Source: Symsagittifera roscoffensis (taxonomy: Eukaryota > Xenacoelomorpha > Acoela > Convolutidae). Taken from it: a DNA stretch of 64,000 bases. A program made the position numbers and the translations under genes. Under the pieces are notes generated by a model. The model did no database searches and was not told the origin of the DNA. It saw only the letters and a list, made by a program, of their open reading frames with translations. Positions 57,431-64,000 of this stretch are shown one piece after another. The number at the start of each line of letters is the position of its first letter. The first letter of the stretch is position 1. Location of the stretch: contig NC_087063.1 of the NCBI RefSeq assembly GCF_963678635.1, positions 9,272,386 to 9,336,385 on the forward strand, written 5' to 3'.

Positions 57431-58605
57431 CCAACATTCCACAGGATCTAACACGATTAATTAACCAACTTCATTTGAACAACAATTTAAAATTTTTTAT
57501 TGGAATCCACTGACATTGATTATGCTGCTGCTTTTTAGTTCGCATTTGTTCGACAAAAATTCTAGTTCTACACTTTTATTCCTCAAACGCAAGAACGTGT
57601 TTAGTTAGAGTAAATAAGTTTGTGGAATCCGCTTGCAATTTGCAAGTTCCGATTACAATTTTTGCCGACTCTACTCATTTTTGCGGCATCCAATAATTCT
57701 TTTTTGATTCCGCGTACAATTAAAAAGTCCAGGATGACGCTAATACAGCTTGTTGCGGAATCCGCGAAAAATTAAACGTGCTTACAAAGTTTGCGTTATA
57801 GGTATTTGTACGCGGAATCCATGGAAACTTTGTGAGAGGAACCCATTTTCATTTCGCAACATATATAAACACTTGTCTCTAGATTTGGCTGAACTACAGA
57901 AAATAAATTGTGGGCCTATCCAGTGCAGAGTTAGACTTGTGATGACAGAATAAAAGTAATTTGAAACAAACTGCAATCATTTTTATTTTAAAAACTAATC
58001 ATTATGGAATTTGATTGTCTTTTTTTGCCCCTAACCTGCAAAGAAATGTTGGAAAAGTTTGTGATGAAAAAATTAGAGAAGACAAAGATTTTTATGATTC
58101 AATTAGCAAATTTTAAATATCAATAACCGCTCAAATGATCAGACAATTAAAACAAAGACAAATTTTTCTATAAAGTCAATTGGATTAAAAACAAACTTTT
58201 TCAAGTTTCTCCACCTAATACTATGACTATATTGTAATGTTAAGCTAAATGCTAATGCTAGCATTTTACAGTGTTTGAGTTTATTGATTACCAATGTCTC
58301 AAAAAAATTTTAAGTCGCTGTTCGACTCTATTCATCAGCTTTCGACAGCGTTCAACATTTTTTTATCAATGATGTCGAAAAAGCAAAAAAAAAAACTTGC
58401 CAAAAAGCTATAAAAAACAAACATTTTTAAACAGCAACGGACAACAAAAAAATTAAATCATATCCAGCCAAACTAAAATTAACTCAGTAATCTTGTCTCA
58501 CAGAGCACCTCATCATGATATTTTAAATTTAAGGTGAAATTCAATGAAACATCACATCAACAAAAAAAAGCAACCAAAATAGTTTTTGTTCTGTTTTTTA
58601 TTAGG
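57431..58605. repeat. 1.18 kb tandem unit, copy 2
   Basis: Aligns along its whole length with copy 1, with many substitutions, so the duplication is not recent. Confidence 0.85.
57862..57954 (+). promoter_or_regulatory. TATA box and close AATAAA signal in copy 2
   Basis: TATATAAACA at 57,862-57,871 and AATAAA at 57,949-57,954, the same spacing within one or two bases as in copy 1, despite divergence around them. Confidence 0.45.
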
Positions 58606-58724
58606 GCCGCACCCCAGTTGAGTATTACGGAAATGAAACAAATCAAAATACGTAGAAAAATTTGCGAATCTATAAAAAACATAAAAGTTATTTGATCAAT
58701 CTAAGTCATGATATCTTGTGGAAA

Positions 58725-58935
58725 AAAACTAGCCCCCCCCCCCTCCCTCAGGGATTCGACGCCCTGCCGACCCAATGGATACCCGCATTGAACTAATTTG
58801 AGATATCCATTTTTGGCTGATCGACCCTAAAAATTTTTTAAAGGCCGATTTTTACAAATTTTGAAGAAGCGCGCGCCGAAAAAACGTGACTTTTTCTGTC
58901 AAAATTTTCCAAAAAGTGGCTGAAAACGCATTTTG
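58725..58935. repeat. Dispersed repeat E, copy 2
   Basis: A C-rich run, then GGGATTCGACGCCCTGCCGA, TTTGAGATATCCATTTTTGG, GCGCGCG and AAAGTGGCTGAAAACGC in the same order as at 8,965-9,290. The plus and minus frames over 58,852-59,121 come from this repeat. Confidence 0.75.
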
Positions 58936-59117
58936 GCCTCTTGAAATAGTTCCAAATGCGGGAAATTTCGATTGGTCCAAATGCAGATTCTTAGAAGAAG
59001 GAGTCTTCCCCCAACCGGCGTACCCTCGCGGCCTCGTAACGATCGAACCAAAAACGGACCGAAAAATTGATCTCCTTTTTTTACTGTGATTGAAGACTAC
59101 ATCCGTCTCAGCTTTCC

Positions 59118-59423
59118 TCAATTTTTTTTGTAGTTTTCCACCTGTAATTTGGAAATAATTATTTTGGATTGAAACCTGATTTTGTTGAAGTTATTTGGCT
59201 CCATACTTTCTAATTGATGAGAAGTTAAAAGCATTTTGTTATAGGTCAAGCTAAACTTAGGGTACAAAAGTGATTTCGTCATGCATTTGAATTGTGTGAC
59301 CTCTGAGCGCTCGATTGTTTGCTCAAATAATAATTTTCTAAAATAAACCGCGAGCGCAAAATAAAACTTATTATCGATTGGTCTCCAAACTCTTTTCCAG
59401 GTTTTATTAAAATCAATATCCAA
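59118..59423 (-). CDS. Uncharacterised minus-strand open frame
   Basis: 101 codons, starting at a non-ATG codon. The N-terminal part (FNKTWKRVWRP) is natural-looking; no domain recognised. Possibly a transposon fragment. Confidence 0.18.
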   Translation of the reverse strand: MDIDFNKTWKRVWRPIDNKFYFALAVYFRKLLFEQTIERSEVTQFKCMTKSLLYPKFSLTYNKMLLTSHQLESMEPNNFNKIRFQSKIIISKLQVENYKKN

Positions 59424-59429
59424 GAAAAC

Positions 59430-60177
59430 TCTGTTATTTTTCGTACAAGGGGGGTCTAGGGCAAATACCTGAACTTAGCTATTTAATAGAATGAATCTAG
59501 AACTTCAAACAAAAAATATTTCAATTATGCGATTCCAATTTGGTTGAATCTCGGTTTAAGGTCGCCGGTAGGTCGACTCTAATTTTGTACTACTACCCGA
59601 TATTGTAAGTGAACGGTAGAAATCGGATCTTTGTCCTACTTTTTGAAAAAAGTTGGTTGTTTGCCCTAGTAGGGCATTTTCAGATGTTGCAAAGTTTTTT
59701 GCTTTTTCAAATGACATATCTAATCTTTACACGGTACCCTTTTAAAGGGTTCAATCAGTTCTGTTTTTGTTTATTTTTTTTCTGCATTAGCAGAACACAT
59801 TCTAGTACCCATATGTTGTAGTTGTTTTCAGAAATTAGCATCTTTTCAGATTAATTGAACTTAAGGTTTTTTTTATGTAAATTTTTTTAAAAAACTTTCC
59901 TGGAAATTGAGTTAGTTTTAACCAGCTTTTTTGTGGTTAACGTCGCTTGAGTTGAAAACTAAGAAAAATTCATTGCTTCTACCGAGCATCTTTCTCCGGC
60001 AATTAGAAGAACCGCCAGAAAACAGAAAAAACTGTTGGAAATTTTTTGATTTTTCAGTTGGTTGGCTCGGACTATGATGGGAAATGAGCTCTCGTTTCAT
60101 TTTTCAAATAAGTTTTTCAAGATCTTTGCTACTACTGGAAAAGAGCCCCCTCTCAATTGAACTAGACTGCTGTCAGT
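59430..60177. other. 5' flank of the hydroxylase gene
   Basis: No repeat or coding match. An acceptor-like ctgctgtcag ends at 60,176 just before the ATG, so the first visible exon may not be the first of the gene. No confident TATA box or initiator was seen. Confidence 0.35.
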
Positions 60178-63100
60178 ATGCTGTGTGAGTTGGTGTCTTA
60201 TTTCGACGGGACTGGTCCCTTCCGTTTATTGCAGATCTGGTTAGTGGTCACTTCGGCAGCCCTGGTCTTCATCATGTTCAGTTCTGGCCTAGTGTTCTAC
60301 TGGCTCTATTGGCCATCCAATGTGACCTACGAGAAGTGGCGATGCAAGGTATATCTTAAAGGTCAAGGCTAAATTATCTTATGACCCAGATACTTAAGTT
60401 CTTATCTTCTAATTAGATTCTTTAGAATACAGCCTATTGATTCTAAAGCTCATACCTTTTTTACCCAAAATTGAAATAATAAAAATCTGTATACGGACGG
60501 AAATTGTACCCCTGTTTTTTTCAATAACACAATATAAAATGATACAAACTATGCGGAACGAAGTTATTCGGCTCGAATCCGTTCAGTAATTTTTCTAAAA
60601 CAGATCTGAAATAACCTTTTTCAGATCTAAGTTTCAGATCTGAAATAGGCAGTAAAATGTTTAATTAACGCTTGAGTACTTTATGGATTGGTTATTTCAG
60701 ATCTTGTATCAAATCTGAAAAAAAAATTTCTTGGTTATTTCAGATCGGAAAAAATCTATTTCAGATCTGAAATTTAGTTTTTCTTGGTTATTTCAGATCT
60801 GAAATTTCTAAATTCTTATCAAGATCTGAAATAAAGAGTTTCAGATCTGAGACTCATTTTATGTAGGAATAAAAAATTTCAGATCTTGCACAGAAAATCC
60901 TTTGGGTACGGGATATAAAGCGCAGTTTTTGACATCTTTAACCTTCTAGAGGCTTAACGTGCAGGCATTGCAAGGTCTGAATTTTGGACAAAACAAAACA
61001 GAACTTTTCTTCTCAGACAACATATAACAACGAATTACGCTTTACGATTTAAGGGCAGGTTCAGATTTGTGCTCCCTTAAGTGCCTGTTTGTAAGTATCA
61101 TTTTGGGCAATATTTAATAATTAATTAGGTTTCTAGTCAAGATTTAACGGAAAGGAAAGGATCATAGCTACCTAATGAAAATCATTTTATGTTATCAAGA
61201 ATTTGCCAGTTTACTTGCGGTCTCAAAATTCCACTCTAATCATCTGCTCTACTCTAAGTCTCGCATAGGAGTGTCCACTTTTTTTCTAAAAAGCAAAATA
61301 AAACAAGACTGCGCGTATCAGGGCAAAGCCTTGAATGTTCCGACTGCCTTTTAAGGTCTATGAAGCAGTAATAACATCAAAAAAAATGTAAGGCAGTAAA
61401 AAGAAAAAAAATTGGGATTTTTTCTGAAAATCATCCCCCCCACACGCCATATAACGCACAAAGTGATAAATTTCGCTCCTAGTAACAACTCAATTATGGC
61501 AATTACTTCAACTAAATTGGAACGATTTTTAATGCGGATTAAGTCTCTGCTTACGCGTTATTAGCGCAAAATATATCGCGCGTTAATTGTCCCGAATTGG
61601 CCTTAATGACAATCTTTAAAGGCCCATAACTTAACGAAAAATTATCACAGGTGAAATATTTTTTCAAGTTAAAGCTCAGGACAACAATAACTTTTGAATG
61701 ATGGTTAAAAAAATCCGCCAAAAATGGCTAGTTAGAAAGTCGAAATTCGTCTGAAGAAAAAAACCCACCCGAGCACAATTATTCCGTTACTTAAACTGTT
61801 ACTTAAAGTTAAAACTGGCAAATTCAGACCCAAATTAAACTAGAAAGTCCTTAACCCTTAATGTCCTTAGTTCTGAAAAAAAAGAGTTTGTTTCAATTTT
61901 CAAAGAAAGTGACGGAATGTTTGCGCCCCCAAATAATTTTTGCTTCGACGTTTTAACTAGCTTTTTTGGCCAAGTTTTTTTATATCATTGGAAAAATGTC
62001 GATATTCAAAGAATAAAAGAAAAAACTTACCTGGTACCATTTGTTCTAAAAACAAAACCGGTCAATTTTGACACATTTGACAACTATAATTCAAATTGGG
62101 ATAATGAATGCGCATTATATTTCGTCCAATTCAAGTGTCGGCGGATAACTGAATTACTCAAAATTGAACAGAAAAAAAATAACTTGCTCTTTATAGAATG
62201 TTACCAGACGCAAAATTCTTCTATTGTTACTTAACATAGCGTGTGTGGGGACAAAATTGAGGAATCAAACTACAAAAATTAGAATTTATTCAATTTTTTT
62301 GCACTTTTATAATTATTTTTTGGATTTGAAAAGCCACCATAGTAAAGGGCAACCGAACAATCAGGGCTTCGCCTTGACACGAGCCGTCTTGTTCAAATTC
62401 AAGCTTATTTATTTTACGCTTTAATTTTACGGCGGTTTTTGTTCGCGTTAATCTTGGATGATGCCAAATGGATGGACAATCTTGCATGGACGAAAATTCA
62501 TAAGTAATTGATTGATTTCTTCATTTTATCATGCCACCTTATAAAGTGTGCAAAGGAATGGATATGACTTCTCATACTTGTCAAATTGGCTAAATTAGCA
62601 GTTTTTGAGCCCCATAGTTCTATGAAAAAAAATCACTGTGCTTATTAATCGAGCTCCGAGAAAAAATACCTTTGAGAAAGCTCTACAAGCTTCAGTCAAA
62701 TACGCAAATACAATGGGATGAAGTTGACAAATTAGCAATTTCAAACCTCATAATTTTATTTAAAAAAAGGTCACAGAACTTTTTATTTGTGCTCTGGTAA
62801 AAATACTTTTCAGAAAGTAATACCAACTTTCGTCATACACAATTAGTAAAAAAAACCAAACTGAATTAAGTAACACCTTCTTCAAAAGTCGTACAATTCT
62901 GTCAGTCGGAACAACTAGCATGCCTCAATTCAATTTAAACAGTTTCTGAGCCAAATTAAAACCCCGCGTGTGCGTTAATAGTCAAAAATATAACACCTTC
63001 ATTATCCAAATTTTGCTAAACTGGCAATCTTCAAATCAGCAAATTTTTCAAAAAACAATCACAAGTAAACTATCTTAGAAAAATGGGGTTCCAAAAAGCA

Positions 63101-63780
63101 ATGGCTTCCAGATGGGCCTACCAAAAATGGCTAGTTGAAAAATTGAAACTTGCCAAGAGAACGTTTTATTAAGACAGAACAGTGATAGTTAACAGGGGGG
63201 TCAAATTTGGTGTGAAATTTTACGTTATTTTGAAGGCACCAAAAAAAATTCACGCAGTTTAGTTGACAAAAACATGCTCATGAAATTTGGCGGATACATT
63301 TTACTTTTTAAAAGTGTTGTCCACCTTTTTCTCTCTTTTAATAGCTGCCCTTCAAACTAGCCATTTTTGATAAGATCATTTAAAACCTATTGATGTTAGG
63401 ATTAGTAAAACACTTTTAGTGAGACTAATTCGTTCAAAAAAAAATTGACAACCAGACTGAAAAGGGGAAGGGAGTTCCTTTCAACACCCCCCCCCTCCTA
63501 AGTATTTTACTGTTAACAAGAAACCTGATGTTTCAGTCCAACCCCGCCTACCCGTCTGTGGAAAAAGTGCGTGATGAAATTGTACAGATGCTGAAAGGAC
63601 TCTGCTGCTCGACCATCTTCCCCTCCCTCTCCATTTACCTCAGTGCTACAGGCTCCACCTCCCCCTCCCTCACTCAGGGCTTCTGTGGGTGGTGGGATTT
63701 TTCACTCGGCTATCATCTGTTCAGCCTGTTTGTCGTGTGGATCGGCTCCGATTTCTACGAGTTCGCCTATCATAGATTGG
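60178..63780 (+). CDS. Fatty acid hydroxylase / sterol desaturase superfamily protein, 5' part
   Basis: A membrane di-iron enzyme of the superfamily that includes C5-sterol desaturase and C4-methylsterol oxidase; the exact substrate cannot be told from this part. Exon 1 is 60,178-60,348 (57 codons, donor AAG|GTATAT) and exon 2 is 63,537-63,780 (acceptor tttcag, donor TTGG|GTAAAT). Joining is in phase 0 and gives the family-like passage YEKWRCK / SNPAYPSVEKVRDEI. Exon 1 has one membrane segment (residues about 18-45); exon 2 has a second ending in SDFYEFAYHRLG, the start of the first histidine box (H-x3-H). The next exon, beyond the window, should begin with the second His. The gene continues off the right edge. 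The superfamily is well supported; orthology is not. Confidence 0.9.
60601..60896. repeat. Cluster of palindromic TTTCAGATCTGAAA motifs in intron 1
   Basis: About eleven full or partial copies of the 14-base palindrome (perfect or near-perfect at 60,601, 60,633, 60,757, 60,790; half-sites at 60,620, 60,696, 60,711, 60,738, 60,822, 60,839, 60,887) lie within 300 bases. Several are preceded by ttggtta. Confidence 0.85.
60897..62570. other. Intron 1, AT-rich, nothing firmly recognised
   Basis: The plus-strand frame at 61,917-62,234 has an ATG but no recognisable content and lies wholly in the intron. A phrase aaaatggctagtt at 61,725 returns near 63,127 and, inverted, near 63,355. Confidence 0.4.
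62575..63130. repeat. Diverged tandem repeat of about 140 bases
   Basis: Three blocks with ctaaattagcagttttt..., then a run of A and a tcac motif, start near 62,590, 62,733 and 63,018. Similarity is weak and read by eye. Confidence 0.4.
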
Positions 63781-64000
63781 GTAAATATCTACTCATAGTT
63801 AAAGTATTGAGTTATTAAGTTTCTTTGTTATGTTTGATTTTATGATTTTGTTTATTACTCAATCACTCCAATTGCTTCATTTATTAAGGTTTTTAAGAGT
63901 CTAATCATGGCCTGAAAAATGGAACAATTCGTACTTCAAAACCAAGTTTAAAAAGAGTAAGAAAAACTAATCGAAATCCCGAGGAAAAGCGCTATGTTTG
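63781..64000. other. Start of intron 2 of the hydroxylase gene
   Basis: No exon beginning with the expected second His of the box was found before the window end. Confidence 0.5.

Noticed and set aside
56235-58605. Protein-coding gene duplication
   Set aside because: Frames in the two units do not correspond; only non-coding similarity is kept.
61917-62234. Plus-strand 105-codon frame in the hydroxylase intron
   Set aside because: No recognisable content, AT-driven composition, and inside an intron.
1-64000. CRISPR arrays, bacterial operons, rRNA or organelle genes
   Set aside because: None seen; intron-split animal genes and retroelements explain the recognisable content.

Overview
This window reads as nuclear DNA of a non-vertebrate animal. 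It is AT-rich, has split genes with GT-AG introns, and carries a nuclear hormone receptor, non-LTR retrotransposons with reverse transcriptase, a Ty3/gypsy-type LTR retrotransposon and tRNA-derived SINEs. No bacterial operon, CRISPR array or rRNA was seen. The receptor points to a bilaterian, but the phylum cannot be fixed from this sequence alone.

Only two host genes are well supported, one near each edge. (1) On the minus strand at 1.7-5.04 kb, four exons encode the N-terminal region, the complete two-zinc-finger DNA-binding domain, the hinge and the start of the ligand-binding domain of an NR1I/NR1J-like receptor (VDR/PXR/HR96 type). All three splice junctions agree in phase. The rest of the ligand-binding domain was not found and probably lies beyond the left edge. 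(2) On the plus strand at 60.18-63.78 kb, two exons around a 3.2 kb intron encode the start of a fatty acid hydroxylase/sterol desaturase superfamily membrane enzyme that runs off the right edge.

Between them lies a transposon landscape. From 5 to 15.3 kb there is AT-rich non-coding DNA with at least three dispersed short-repeat families, two of them with tRNA-like heads. From 15.6 to 18.6 kb there is a decayed minus-strand LINE with a reverse transcriptase and a downstream zinc-finger/restriction-like nuclease domain, followed by a second, different decayed reverse transcriptase (about 21.3-21.8 kb). From 24.0 to 37.0 kb five head-to-tail, minus-strand, broken copies of a related LINE form a tandem array with 2.6-3.3 kb spacing. 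Two of them carry an embedded Penelope-like reverse transcriptase fragment.

From about 38.7 to 54.9 kb there is a composite locus. A Ty3/gypsy element (45,698-54,550; gag, protease, RT, RNase H, integrase, several breaks) sits inside an older, decayed minus-strand coding sequence of unknown identity. About 1 kb of that host sequence occurs both outside the left LTR and inside the element next to the right LTR. The two LTRs have different central segments, so the locus is a recombinant or an assembly chimera.

From 56.2 to 58.6 kb there is a tandem pair of 1.18 kb units, each with a TATA box and a nearby polyadenylation signal. The hydroxylase intron holds a dense cluster of the palindrome TTTCAGATCTGAAA and further weak tandem repeats.

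The most unusual structures are the tandem LINE array, the chimeric LTR locus with its hidden antisense coding sequence, the paired 1.18 kb promoter-like units, and the palindrome cluster.
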